From Candidatus Bathyarchaeota archaeon (GTDB lineage Archaea > Thermoproteota > Bathyarchaeia > Bathyarchaeales > SOJC01): a stretch of DNA of 58,177 nt. The stretch lies in contig JAGLZW010000017.1 in the NCBI GenBank assembly GCA_023131225.1, positions 1 to 58,177 on the forward strand. Direction: 5' to 3'. Made by a program: the position numbers and the translations under genes. The notes beneath the pieces were generated by a model. That model did no database searches and was not told the origin of the DNA. It was given only the letters and a program-made list of their open reading frames with translations. Shown piece after piece: positions 34,769 to 43,483 of the stretch (position 1 is its first letter; each line of letters starts with the position of its first letter).

Positions 34769-36625
34769 TTACTTTACTGTTACTGACTTTGCTAGGTTAC
34801 GAGGCATGTCTGGGTCATAGCCACGTTCGATGGCCATGTAGTAAGCAAAAAGTTGAAGGGGCACCACGTAAGGTATAGGCGATAAAACTTCAGGAATCCC
34901 TCTTGTAACTTCAACGTAATCATCGGCCAACTTCATTATCTCCTCATCACCTTCCTCACAAATGGCAATAATGGAGGCCCCCCGAGCTTTCATCTCCATA
35001 ATATTCCCTATTAGGGTCTTCCGCGTATCATCCGGAGGACAAACAAAAATCACTGGGAACCCATGCTCAATAAGGCTGATGGGGCCGTGTTTGCTTTCGC
35101 CAGCAGGAAAAGCAATGGATGGCACGTAAGCGATCTCCATAAGTTTCAAGCGACCTTCCAGAGCAGTTGCGTAGCTTATTCCTCTGCCTAGAAAGAAGAA
35201 GCAACGCTTATTCCTGTATTTTTTGGCCAATGCCTTTACTTTTTCCTCTTGTGTCTCAACTATTTTTTCCGTGATATCTGGGATTTTTTCGATTTTCTCG
35301 TCCAGAAGATCAATTTCTTCTTGAGAAACCTTGCCTCGCTTCTTAGCCAACCTGATTGCTAACTGCGAAAGAACTGAGAGTTGAGACGTAAATGTTTTGG
35401 TTGCTGCAACGCCGATTTCAGGACCAGATTGTTGACCAATGTAAACTCTAGAGACGCGAGTTAAAGTGGAGCCTACACCGTTCGTCAATCCAAGAATTGT
35501 GGCGGCTCTTTGTCTGGCAGTTTCGACCGCAGCTAAAGTGTCGGCTGTTTCACCCGACTGGCTGACTGCAAGAATTGTGCTGTCAATGTTAACCGATTTG
35601 CCATGTTGCTCAGTAAACTCTGAGGCTATTACTGGGTGAGTAGCCAAGAATGACAATTTTGAGAACATGTAGGACGCCGCTAGACAAGCGTGATAGGATG
35701 TGCCGCAAGCCACCATAATTACCTCGCGAGCTCTATCAAGAAAAGTTGTCAACAACTCCAAATACTTATCTTGCATCCGCAATGTATTGCGAAGGCAAAG
35801 CGGTTGTTCATGAATTTCTTTCAACATAAAATGTGGATACCCCTGTTTCTCAGCCATTTCAGATGTCCAGTCAACAAGCTTCGGTTCGCGAACCACGGTG
35901 CTACCATCAACCAGCTTCTTTATCTCATAGGCTTCATCGCTTAGAGTTACCAGTTCTCCATTTTCCACGAAAACAACCTTATTTGTTAAAGGTAGGAACG
36001 CCGGAATATCAGAGGCAAAATAGTAAGCATCGTCAGCGATGCCTAGAACAAGAGGACTTTCGTTGCGCACACAGATAATTCTGTTAGGTTCATAAGTTGA
36101 AACGACTGCGATTGCGTAAGAGCCTTGAAGACGCTCAATAGCACTAATCACTGCATTCTCAAAATCTGAAGAGGCAGTAACTTTTGATGTAAACTCCTTC
36201 TTTTTAAGATTCTCTTCTATCAGATGAGCTATTACCTCAGTGTCAGTCTTTGATCTAAAAACATGCCCGCTGTCTTCTAATTCCTTTTTGAGTTCGGTGA
36301 AATTTTCGATTATACCGTTATGAATGACAGCTATTCTAGGCGGGTCTGAACAGTCAAAGTGGGGATGCGCATTCACTTGAAGTGGTGCTCCATGTGTCGC
36401 CCAACGAGTGTGCCCAATACCAATCCTCCCAGGTAAGTCATCAAGGTTCCGTATGGCATGGACATCGTCGATTTTTCCCGCATCTTTTTTCACGAATAGC
36501 TTTCCATTTTCTATCGTTACTTCGCCCACAGAATCGTAGCCACGGTATTCAAGTCGTTTTAAAGCAGCGTGAATTACTGGCGCAGCACTTCCGTTTTTGA
36601 GAATACACCCAAATATTCCGCACAT
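34769..36625 (-). CDS. glmS: Glutamine--fructose-6-phosphate aminotransferase (isomerizing)
   Basis: 618 aa starting MCGIFGCIL, so Cys2 is the N-terminal nucleophile of the glutaminase domain. IGHTRWATHGAPLQVNAHPH and GIIENFTELK follow. Two SIS sugar-isomerase domains (VACGTSYHACLAASYMF, SQSGETADTLAA, FLGRGISYATALEGRLKLME) and the end MPRNLAKSVTVK complete the enzyme. It makes glucosamine-6-phosphate for UDP-GlcNAc and glycan synthesis. Intact; no ribozyme or other control element is seen upstream. Confidence 0.95.
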   Translation of the reverse strand: MCGIFGCILKNGSAAPVIHAALKRLEYRGYDSVGEVTIENGKLFVKKDAGKIDDVHAIRNLDDLPGRIGIGHTRWATHGAPLQVNAHPHFDCSDPPRIAVIHNGIIENFTELKKELEDSGHVFRSKTDTEVIAHLIEENLKKKEFTSKVTASSDFENAVISAIERLQGSYAIAVVSTYEPNRIICVRNESPLVLGIADDAYYFASDIPAFLPLTNKVVFVENGELVTLSDEAYEIKKLVDGSTVVREPKLVDWTSEMAEKQGYPHFMLKEIHEQPLCLRNTLRMQDKYLELLTTFLDRAREVIMVACGTSYHACLAASYMFSKLSFLATHPVIASEFTEQHGKSVNIDSTILAVSQSGETADTLAAVETARQRAATILGLTNGVGSTLTRVSRVYIGQQSGPEIGVAATKTFTSQLSVLSQLAIRLAKKRGKVSQEEIDLLDEKIEKIPDITEKIVETQEEKVKALAKKYRNKRCFFFLGRGISYATALEGRLKLMEIAYVPSIAFPAGESKHGPISLIEHGFPVIFVCPPDDTRKTLIGNIMEMKARGASIIAICEEGDEEIMKLADDYVEVTRGIPEVLSPIPYVVPLQLFAYYMAIERGYDPDMPRNLAKSVTVK

Positions 36626-36852
36626 TCTTTTATTGCCTCACTCAAACTCTTTGCTGAATCGCTGAAATCCAAGATCTAGTAAGCAAGGGGGCTCTATAAG
36701 CATTTTTAGGAAAAACCTCTTAGCTTAAAAAGCATTTTCTTAATGGTCTTTATACGTTCATCGAAAACGCAACATCAACTATTAAAGCCACAGCCTCCCG
36801 GCCATATTTAATTTCTAAAGCATTAATAAAATTTTTATAAAGGAACTGGTTT

Positions 36853-37833
36853 ATGCTCAGAAGAAGAACATTGGAAAAAAAACTACTGATCAGTGAAGAC
36901 AGAAAACGGCAAGAAGTCAAAGAAATTGTCATTTATAAGCATCCAGAAAAACTGAAACCAGTTCTAAGCAAGCTAACATGGCAAATCCTCCTGTTGCTCA
37001 GTAAAAAAGAAATGTATCCAATGGAAATAGCTAAAAAACTGAACATTCACGAGCAAAAAGTCTATTACCACATGAGAAAGCTGGCAAAAGCGAACGTTAT
37101 AAGAAAGGTGAAGGAAGAGGAGAAGAAAGGAGCAATTGCAAAATACTACAAGGCGAGCTTTCCAGCTTTCGGAGTGGAATTGCCTTTCGGCGGTCAAAAG
37201 CAAAAAATAATTTTGCCCTCTTTTATCGACAGAAAAACATCTTTATTCTTACATCCTATTCTGAAAGATTGTCTCTTCGATGGCAAAATTGTGGTAGGGA
37301 GCCCTGATCCTCACGGGGCCTTCAAAACAAGTGCTCGTGATGGCCACTATGCATCCTATCTGACATTTTTTCTCGGGCGATACGCAGAGCTACCAGATGA
37401 ATTTGCCATAAAGCTGGATGTAGATGTAAAGGCTGAAAAAGAGGAAAAAAACAACCTGATTCTAGTAGGTGGTCCAGGCACCAATCTTATTACCCAAGAA
37501 ATTAACGATTATCTTCCCATAAGGTTTAATATGACGCCTTCAGAGCATGGTTTTCTTTTCGGTGGTCTAGTTTCTCAAAAGACTAAGAATGTGTATACTG
37601 CTGACACCGTAGGGTTAATTGCGAAGATAGTAAACCCGTGGGCCAAAGACAAAAGAGTTATAGTTTTTGCAGGCAACAAAGCTGTAGGTACTAAGGCATG
37701 TGTCCTCGCATTTGCGAAGTTTTGGAAACAAACATTAAAGAATTATCAAGGTGAAGACAATTTTGGCGTGATTATTCAAGGTTTTGATTTGGGCGGCGAT
37801 GGGAAAGTCGACTCAGTAGAAGTACTCGAATAG
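36853..37833 (+). CDS. Winged-helix protein with a conserved C-terminal domain of S-layer-like type
   Basis: 326 aa. Residues 35-95 are an ArsR-like helix-turn-helix (LTWQILLLLSKKEMYPMEIA, NIHEQKVYYHMRKLAKANVI). Residues 140-325 form a separate alpha/beta domain: KIVVGSPDPHGAFKTSARDG, NNLILVGGPGTNLITQEIN, VGLIAKIVNPWAKDKRVIVF. That part resembles the C-terminal region called S-layer-like in methanogen proteins, a tentative link. No signal peptide, so a cytoplasmic regulator is more likely than a surface protein. TATA/RBS-like TTTATAAAGGAAC precedes ATG 36853. Confidence 0.6.
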   Translation: MLRRRTLEKKLLISEDRKRQEVKEIVIYKHPEKLKPVLSKLTWQILLLLSKKEMYPMEIAKKLNIHEQKVYYHMRKLAKANVIRKVKEEEKKGAIAKYYKASFPAFGVELPFGGQKQKIILPSFIDRKTSLFLHPILKDCLFDGKIVVGSPDPHGAFKTSARDGHYASYLTFFLGRYAELPDEFAIKLDVDVKAEKEEKNNLILVGGPGTNLITQEINDYLPIRFNMTPSEHGFLFGGLVSQKTKNVYTADTVGLIAKIVNPWAKDKRVIVFAGNKAVGTKACVLAFAKFWKQTLKNYQGEDNFGVIIQGFDLGGDGKVDSVEVLE

Positions 37834-37851
37834 CAGCGTGTGCATAAAAGC

Positions 37852-38328
37852 ATGAAAGAAATAATCATAAGAAAAATGCGGAAAAGCGACTTAGAAATCG
37901 TTTCTGAACTAGCGATGCTGGCTAACCCCTTCGCCGAGAAGGCAGGGTATAAAAGACATATTGAAGAAGAACTAGAAGGCAAGCCTGGGCTGGCTTTTGT
38001 AGCAGTCAAGGACAACAAAGTTGTAGGCTACGTGATGGGCGATGTAACCAATGGTCACGGTGTACTAGAAGACATAGCCATAGATTTAGCTCACCAACAT
38101 CAAGGCATCGGAACACTGCTTTTAGAAACCGAATCCAAAGCGTTAAAAAACACTCAAGTAAAAATCATTGTAGCAGAAGTACATTATAAATGTGCCTCTG
38201 CAATTCCCTTCTACTACAAACACGGATTTAGAATATCCGGCATCGGGCGCGACTTCTTTGGTATGGGCCATGACGCCATAATACTTGAACTCATATTGTC
38301 AAAGACGAACAGCCATGAAAGCAGTTGA
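37852..38328 (+). CDS. GNAT-family N-acetyltransferase, RimI-like
   Basis: About 158 aa from ATG 37852; GTG 37840 is possible. GHGVLEDIAIDLAHQHQGIG then TLLLETESKALK is the acetyl-CoA loop, and NAT-type IPFYYKHGFRISGIGRDFF ends the fold. Similar archaeal proteins acetylate protein N-termini or small amines; the substrate is unknown. Overlaps the DUF371 gene by 14 bp and follows the winged-helix gene by 18 bp, so the three probably form one operon. Confidence 0.8.
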   Translation: MKEIIIRKMRKSDLEIVSELAMLANPFAEKAGYKRHIEEELEGKPGLAFVAVKDNKVVGYVMGDVTNGHGVLEDIAIDLAHQHQGIGTLLLETESKALKNTQVKIIVAEVHYKCASAIPFYYKHGFRISGIGRDFFGMGHDAIILELILSKTNSHESS

Positions 38329-38746
38329 GGCCATAATTGCACGGGGCCATGAAAATATTCTTGCCTCAAACAAGAGCACGTTCGAAATTACAAAGGGTAC
38401 TTATCTAACCAAACGAGGCGATTGCATAATTGCTGTGGGAGCGGGCAAAGGAATAACAGACTTGAGTGATGAATTCAAGAAAATTCTGAGGAAAAAAGGT
38501 GCTAAACTGACAGTTGTAATTCAAGTTGGCGGCGAAAAGGAAGTAGTTGAAGCTTGGGGAGACCCAAGACTCACATTTAATCATCCCACTGATATGGTTG
38601 TTCGCAAAAGCAACTACATTTGTGCGAGGACACTTGCAATAAAGGCTAACAAAGCAGCCTTAGATTTCTCAAGGTCCTTCGTGACAAAGCTAAGAAACTC
38701 TCAACAGGAAATCGACGTGATGTTAACCGTTGAGGATGCCACATAA
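38315..38746 (+). CDS. DUF371 protein
   Basis: 143 aa starting KAVEAIIARGHENILASNKS with the conserved TKRGDCIIAVGAGKGITDL and DPRLTFNHPTDMVVRKSNY. The family is almost confined to archaea; no function is established. The start at ATG 38315 is set by the GHENI region typical of the family's N-terminus. Overlaps the preceding GNAT gene, indicating translational coupling. Confidence 0.85.
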   Translation: MKAVEAIIARGHENILASNKSTFEITKGTYLTKRGDCIIAVGAGKGITDLSDEFKKILRKKGAKLTVVIQVGGEKEVVEAWGDPRLTFNHPTDMVVRKSNYICARTLAIKANKAALDFSRSFVTKLRNSQQEIDVMLTVEDAT

Positions 38747-38968
38747 TTTTTAGCCTACGATCCACTCAACTGCTCTGCTGTTTCGATAAATCGAATTTAG
38801 CGATGCCGCAAGTTGGAATAGTCGTCAAATTCGTGATAACACATAATATTTCTTTCCCGTAATTTCCACAAGTCAAATCTTTCTTACACAGATATTTCAG
38901 ATTTTGAGTAAGGTTTCAAACTTCATAACTCTTATCATAAAACTGAGTGTCTTCTATGATGATTTGCA

Positions 38969-39154
38969 ATGAGTCAAAAAGAATTGTTTTTGAAAGAAGT
39001 TGTTAAGAAAGTTGGAGATAGAGTGGGTGATCAGTCTACAACTGAGAAAGTGGAGCATTTCGCAAAACATGGCACTTTATTCTTGTTTTTCGAAGTCTTA
39101 AATCTGAGAAAAGAAATAGAGAGATTAAAGAGAGAAGTGAAGACAAAAAAATAG
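38969..39154 (+). CDS. Small hypothetical protein, helical
   Basis: 61 aa, basic and helical (FLKEVVKKVGDRVGDQST, LFLFFEVLNLRKEIERLKRE). A short hydrophobic patch sits mid-sequence and a coiled-coil-like end follows. No family recognised. ATG 38969 without a strong ribosome-binding site. Followed at once by DNA that codes on the other strand. Confidence 0.45.
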   Translation: MSQKELFLKEVVKKVGDRVGDQSTTEKVEHFAKHGTLFLFFEVLNLRKEIERLKREVKTKK

Positions 39155-39263
39155 TTCTTCCTTGAAAGCTCGCCGATATTTCGGAGACCTTGATGTTTCC
39201 CTTCTAGACAACCACGCCAACCATCACATATGGACATTCCGGGCAAGCTCAAGCGATGGTAGA

Positions 39264-40124
39264 TTAAAGGGTGGGAGGTGGTGGAGGCGGTGGAATTTCT
39301 CTGGCAACCATTGCATAATAGAGACAGGTTATCGCAATTGGATAAATTGGGCTTACAAAGGCGGATATTACGTTTGTGATAAGGGGACTAATGACTGGAT
39401 AGCTAGTGTTGAATGGCATTGCTAACATCATTGCGACACCGGTGACGATGCCAACAATTATGCCTAAGACCAGCAGGAGAGCAAAGATTTTCAGCCAACG
39501 ATTACTCACAAGTCTCCTACTTCTTCCCAGACTTTCAAAGGCTCCTCTTTGCTCAGCAATTATTGCGGGAATTATCAGCGAAAACATTATGGCGATAATT
39601 ATGCCAGGTACTACGAAAAGAACCAATCCGACTAGAGTCAAGATTCCAGCAACAAGTTGAGCCACGAGCAGTGATGGAAGCTTGGAAATTGCAAAGTCAA
39701 AGCTGACGCCAAGATTTGAAGTACCTTTCTCTATTTGATCAGAAGCACATTTGATAACAACTCCAACAGTGATGGCGCCTACAATCCACGAAACGAGACC
39801 CGACAAAACACCTATTGTGATGGTTACTGAAAAGAAGGCAAAAAGCCATTCTACTAGTTCTTCATAAGAGACTGTCGGGCTTGGCTGTGCTGGCAGAGGA
39901 AAAGACGAAGTTATTGCATATGTGGAAAGCCCCATTATTATTCCGGCAACTAGAAAAGGCAAGAAAAACTGCCAAAACTTGGAAAGGTAAAGGTTGAATG
40001 TTAGCGAAAGGATTTCGCCGACAGACAATTCGTGTGAAGGTTTTTCAATAGTCGTTTTGTCACACCTGTCTAATTGTATCAGGAAGTTTGTATTTAGTTT
40101 TAAATGTTCTATATGCATAATCAT
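39264..40124 (-). CDS. Polytopic membrane protein with proline-rich C-terminus
   Basis: About 286 aa from ATG 40124 (GGA seven bases upstream); the open frame continues to 40244, but those residues look non-native. ELSVGEILSLTFNLYLSKFW opens the domain, then five or six helices with AEQRGAFESLGRSRRLVSNR between two of them. That pattern is shared by archaeal membrane proteins related to the glycerophosphodiester phosphodiesterase membrane domain / YciC group. It ends in PPPPPPTL. Function unknown. Confidence 0.6.
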   Translation of the reverse strand: MIMHIEHLKLNTNFLIQLDRCDKTTIEKPSHELSVGEILSLTFNLYLSKFWQFFLPFLVAGIIMGLSTYAITSSFPLPAQPSPTVSYEELVEWLFAFFSVTITIGVLSGLVSWIVGAITVGVVIKCASDQIEKGTSNLGVSFDFAISKLPSLLVAQLVAGILTLVGLVLFVVPGIIIAIMFSLIIPAIIAEQRGAFESLGRSRRLVSNRWLKIFALLLVLGIIVGIVTGVAMMLAMPFNTSYPVISPLITNVISAFVSPIYPIAITCLYYAMVAREIPPPPPPPTL

Positions 40125-40313
40125 TTGATTCCAGGTAAATTCGCAAGTTGAGGTTCCTTTTTTTCTGGATGCGGCACCGCTAGAATAACGAACAAGAAGC
40201 ATGGGAATATGGCAATGTTGGCGCTGATAGATACAGAATGACAAACAACGAAATCGTGGTGTGGCGATATGAAATATCCAAACTATATTTGATTCATGTT
40301 TTGAGGAAGAATA

Positions 40314-40391
40314 TGGCGGGCCCGACGGGAATTGAACCCGCGACCTACGGATTAAGAGTCCGCCGCTCTAGCCTTGCTGAGCTACGGGCCC
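40314..40391 (-). tRNA. tRNA-Lys (CTT anticodon), CCA encoded
   Basis: GGGCCCG (40391-40385) pairs with CGGGCCC (40324-40318); discriminator G and CCA (40316-40314) are encoded. D arm GCTC...GAGC. The anticodon arm GCGGA-CTCTTAA-TCCGT gives anticodon CTT, lysine. T arm GCGGG-TTCAATT-CCCGT. No intron. An upstream AAAAATATTAG on the minus strand may be the promoter. Confidence 0.95.
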
Positions 40392-40467
40392 ACAAGTTCT
40401 CCAGTCCTTTTGTAGCATAGTTACCCTAATATTTTTCGTTATTGCACATAAGCTAGTGGTGACTTAA

Positions 40468-41271
40468 ATGGGTGCCCTTGTGTTTGTGGGCTTGGGATTA
40501 CACGACGAAAACGATGTTTCACTACGTGGTCTAGAAGAAATTAGAAGAGCAGATTTTGTCTTCGCAGAATTATACACCAGCCTAATGAAGGGGCTGAAAA
40601 TCGAGAAACTGGAAAATCTTGCGGGGAAGAAGATCGTTTTGGTGACTAGGAAAATGCTTGAAGAGGAAAATGGGCGGCAGATTCTTGCTGTGGCAAAGAA
40701 AGGAAGAGCGGTTTTTCTTGTGCCTGGGGATCCGCTGATTGCCACCACACATGTAAATCTGCGGATAAAAGCAAGAGAATTAGGCATTGAAACGTTTGTA
40801 GTTCACGGCGCTTCCATAGTCTCCGCAGCAATCGGGATGTCAGGCTTGCAGAACTACAAGTTTGGGAGAAGCGTAACAATCCCCTTTACCGACGGCTGCA
40901 TTGTTTCAGAAACGCCCTACAACGTGGTGAAAAAGAACCTAGAGGCAGGATTGCATACACTTTGCTTCCTAGACATTAGAGCAGAGGAAAAGCGATTTAT
41001 GACTATAAAGGAAGCGCTGGAAACGCTTCTGGTAACAGAGAAAAGAAGGAGAGAGTCAATAATCACATACAGTACATTAGTTGTGGGTATAGCAAGGGCA
41101 GGTTCTATGAACCCGGTTGTTAAAGCCGGTCTACTAGGCGAAGCATTAGATTATGATTTCGGAAGTCCTCCTCACACACTCGTTTTCCCAGGAAAGCTTC
41201 ATTTTGTAGAGGCAGAAGCTCTCATTAAACTCGCAAATGCTCCTGAAAGCGTGAAGAAGTTGATTGGATGA
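40468..41271 (+). CDS. dphB: Diphthine synthase
   Basis: 267 aa starting with ALVFVGLGLHDENDVSLRGL, then VPGDPLIATTHVNLR, GASIVSAAIGMSGLQNYKFG and ETPYNVVKKN, the SAM-dependent tetrapyrrole-methylase fold of DphB/Dph5. It methylates the histidine-linked precursor on elongation factor 2 during diphthamide synthesis. GGTGA precedes ATG 40468. First of a three-gene overlapping operon with DUF357 and ribL. Confidence 0.95.
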   Translation: MGALVFVGLGLHDENDVSLRGLEEIRRADFVFAELYTSLMKGLKIEKLENLAGKKIVLVTRKMLEEENGRQILAVAKKGRAVFLVPGDPLIATTHVNLRIKARELGIETFVVHGASIVSAAIGMSGLQNYKFGRSVTIPFTDGCIVSETPYNVVKKNLEAGLHTLCFLDIRAEEKRFMTIKEALETLLVTEKRRRESIITYSTLVVGIARAGSMNPVVKAGLLGEALDYDFGSPPHTLVFPGKLHFVEAEALIKLANAPESVKKLIG

Positions 41272-41528
41272 CTATTGAAGGGTTAGTTGAAAAATATTTA
41301 AGAAACACTCAGCAAGTTTTCAAACAAATAAAAGAAGGAAGTTTCCATAAAGGAGGGGGCGAAAAGGTTTTGGATTATGCGAAGAGATACTTGGAGGATG
41401 CGCTATATTATCGTGACCAAAAAAGATTTGAGACCGCTCTCGCCTCGGTGGCGTACTGTGAAGGTTTGCTCGAAGCGTTAAAATTACTAGAAATGGTAGA
41501 GTTTCAATGGCCAATAGAAAACAAGTAG
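41268..41528 (+). CDS. DUF357 protein
   Basis: 86 aa, helical: VLDYAKRYLEDALYYRDQKR, FETALASVAYCEGLLEALKL. This matches the archaeal DUF357 family, predicted to form a helical bundle; function unknown. The ATG overlaps the dphB stop (ATGA) and the 3' end overlaps ribL by 22 bp. The same neighbour order occurs in other archaea, to my knowledge. Confidence 0.85.
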   Translation: MTIEGLVEKYLRNTQQVFKQIKEGSFHKGGGEKVLDYAKRYLEDALYYRDQKRFETALASVAYCEGLLEALKLLEMVEFQWPIENK

Positions 41529-41983
41529 AAAAGAAGCGCCCTATAGTTCTAACTGCAGGCGTGTTCGACTTGCTTCATCTTGGGCATGTTAAGTTCTTAG
41601 AAGAAGCAAAAAAGATGGGTGGAAAAAACGCGGAGCTAATCGTCATTGTTGCAAGAGACAAGACTGTTAAAAATAGGAAAGGCGAGAAACCAGTAATGTC
41701 TGAGAACCAACGTCGAGCGTTGGTGGAATCCTTAGAGGTTGTGGATGAAGCGATTCTGGGGTACGAAAAATTTAGCATAGACAGGGTTGTGGAAAAGATA
41801 AAGCCAGACATTATCGCTTTGGGACATGACCAGAAAGGTATTGGAGAAATTGTGAGAAAGGCTATCATGAATAAAAGCCTTAAAATAAAGGTTGTAAAAA
41901 TTGGGAAGTTCAGTGAAGACGAGCTTAATAGCAGCTCTGAAATCAAGAGAAAAATAATTCAATTGTACAAACGTAGGTCCTAG
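41507..41983 (+). CDS. ribL: FAD synthase (archaeal RibL, CTP/ATP nucleotidyltransferase fold)
   Basis: 158 aa. LTAGVFDLLHLGHVKFLEEA carries the nucleotidyltransferase HxGH-type motif, IVIVARDKTVKNRKGEKPVM follows, and the ISSTKI-like end is SSSEIKRKI. RibL adenylates FMN to FAD in archaea. The related glycerol-3-phosphate cytidylyltransferases have a similar fold, but the sequence and the dphB-DUF357 context fit RibL. RibK, the preceding step, is encoded 1.5 kb away at 43480. Confidence 0.85.
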   Translation: MANRKQVEKKRPIVLTAGVFDLLHLGHVKFLEEAKKMGGKNAELIVIVARDKTVKNRKGEKPVMSENQRRALVESLEVVDEAILGYEKFSIDRVVEKIKPDIIALGHDQKGIGEIVRKAIMNKSLKIKVVKIGKFSEDELNSSSEIKRKIIQLYKRRS

Positions 41984-42801
41984 ACTGTTGTTCCAGCCAG
42001 CGTAATCATCGCCAGAAAAGCCTTGTAAACTTCTATCATATCTTCTGAGCTAAAAGAGATAATTCTGCCATTGATATGCTTTGAACCTGGCACTAAGGCT
42101 GCCATTTCAGCCATTCCAGGATTGATGAATGCAACTTCAAGATTTATCGGCGGCTTCATCTTGAAAAGTGTGAGGTTGCCAATTTGTTTCAAAGCTTTAA
42201 TCGCGCCTTTCTTTATTAACTGTCTAGCTTTGACTGGACTGAGACAACGGGCAGCGGTTCTTCCCACAGCTTTCTTGACAACTACAGTCTCAACTTTTCC
42301 GAGGAATGTGTGTGCTTCTTCTATCAGTTTCTGGTCTCCAGTGACTAACGCAATGGGCACACCATAATACCCTGCTATTGCAGCATTGATGCCAGTTTCG
42401 CCCATTAATCTATTATTTATGGATATGTTGTATACTACCCGGCTGCTGTATGTATGTTCAAGAATGCTTGGATAGGCGCCTCGCATTCCATGATAGCCTA
42501 TGAAAAATATAGCGTTGAACGACGCGTCGAGGCCTTCCATCATAGACATGGGTTTAGGTGAGCCAGTTATGAGTTCTGCGTTTTCATGGAGTTCTTCTGG
42601 GATTATATTTTTCATAGTGCCGTGAGAATCGTTGACTACTATCTTTCTGGCTCCTGCTTCAAAAGCGCCTTCGACAGCGGCGTTTACTTCCTCGGTCATA
42701 AGTTTTCGGGCACGTTCATGCTCTTTTCCGCTTCGGAGTACATGTTCGGCATGTGTTATACCTGAAATTCCTTCCATGTCCGCTGAAATGAAAACCTTCA
42801 T
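41980..42801 (-). CDS. M55-family D-aminopeptidase-like protein (DppA type)
   Basis: 273 aa from ATG 42801. KVFISADMEGISGITHAEHV has D8 and E10, NDSHGTM has H60, and FFIGYHGMRG has H104, the zinc ligand positions known for DppA. LEHTYSS supplies the likely catalytic histidine. The family includes self-compartmentalised D-aminopeptidases. The open frame runs upstream to 42942, but nothing before MKVFIS is conserved. Tail-to-tail with ribL (4-bp overlap). Confidence 0.85.
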   Translation of the reverse strand: MKVFISADMEGISGITHAEHVLRSGKEHERARKLMTEEVNAAVEGAFEAGARKIVVNDSHGTMKNIIPEELHENAELITGSPKPMSMMEGLDASFNAIFFIGYHGMRGAYPSILEHTYSSRVVYNISINNRLMGETGINAAIAGYYGVPIALVTGDQKLIEEAHTFLGKVETVVVKKAVGRTAARCLSPVKARQLIKKGAIKALKQIGNLTLFKMKPPINLEVAFINPGMAEMAALVPGSKHINGRIISFSSEDMIEVYKAFLAMITLAGTTV

Positions 42802-42889
42802 TGTAGACCGCTTCTTATTTGCCTTTGATAAATAAAAGACTTCATTACGTACTTGCGCATTTAGAACTAGGAATAAAGAAGGCGTTTGA

Positions 42890-43483
42890 TTGAGAAGTAC
42901 GACTTGTAGGTTTTCGCCAACGTTCATCTTGGTAGCTGTCAATGTGGCAGTTTACATTTATACGTCTCTAATAGGAAATGACTTTATTCGCGCTTCAAGC
43001 AATGTCTTGGCGATATATGGTCAATACAATTATGCAGTTCTCCATTATGGTTGGTGGTGGCAGCTAATTACATCCATGTTCGTCCACGTAAGCATAGTTC
43101 ACATTTTCAGCAACATGTTCTTTTTGTTGATATTCGGGTTAAGAGCGGAAGAACTTTTCACTGACACTGAGTACTATCTTGTTTATTTGATGTCGGGACT
43201 TGCAGGTAACCTTCTAAGCCTACTTTTGCCTCCATTAACTATATCTGCTGGAGCGTCTGGCGCCATCTTTGGCTTATTCGGCGCTGTCATAATATATATG
43301 AGAAAAATGGTTGAACGCTCTATAGTGAGCGCTCTGGTTTTCGTCTTCATGTTCCTCATCATTACTATGTCCACAAGCACAAACATATTCGCTCATTTTG
43401 GCGGACTTGTTGCAGGATTAGGAATTGGATATTACCTGGCGAAAAGACGGAAAATCTATTTGGCTTATAAAATGGGCCATTAG
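42890..43483 (+). CDS. Rhomboid-family intramembrane serine protease
   Basis: 197 aa, six hydrophobic helices, TTG start at 42890. QLITSMFVHVSIVHIFSNMF is the L1/helix-2 H...N signature, ISAGASGAIFGLFGAVI carries the catalytic serine, and NIFAHFGGLVAGLGIGY the catalytic histidine. It cleaves membrane proteins inside the bilayer; substrates unknown. Convergent with ribK (4-bp overlap). Confidence 0.9.
   Translation: MRSTTCRFSPTFILVAVNVAVYIYTSLIGNDFIRASSNVLAIYGQYNYAVLHYGWWWQLITSMFVHVSIVHIFSNMFFLLIFGLRAEELFTDTEYYLVYLMSGLAGNLLSLLLPPLTISAGASGAIFGLFGAVIIYMRKMVERSIVSALVFVFMFLIITMSTSTNIFAHFGGLVAGLGIGYYLAKRRKIYLAYKMGH

Noticed and set aside
39162-39425. Plus-strand frame of 87 codons, Trp/Gly-rich
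   Set aside because: It is antisense to the 3' end of the membrane protein gene; the proline-rich tail explains its composition.
40238-40420. Frame containing GPTGIEPATYGLRVRRSS
   Set aside because: Antisense of tRNA-Lys, a well-known false-protein pattern.
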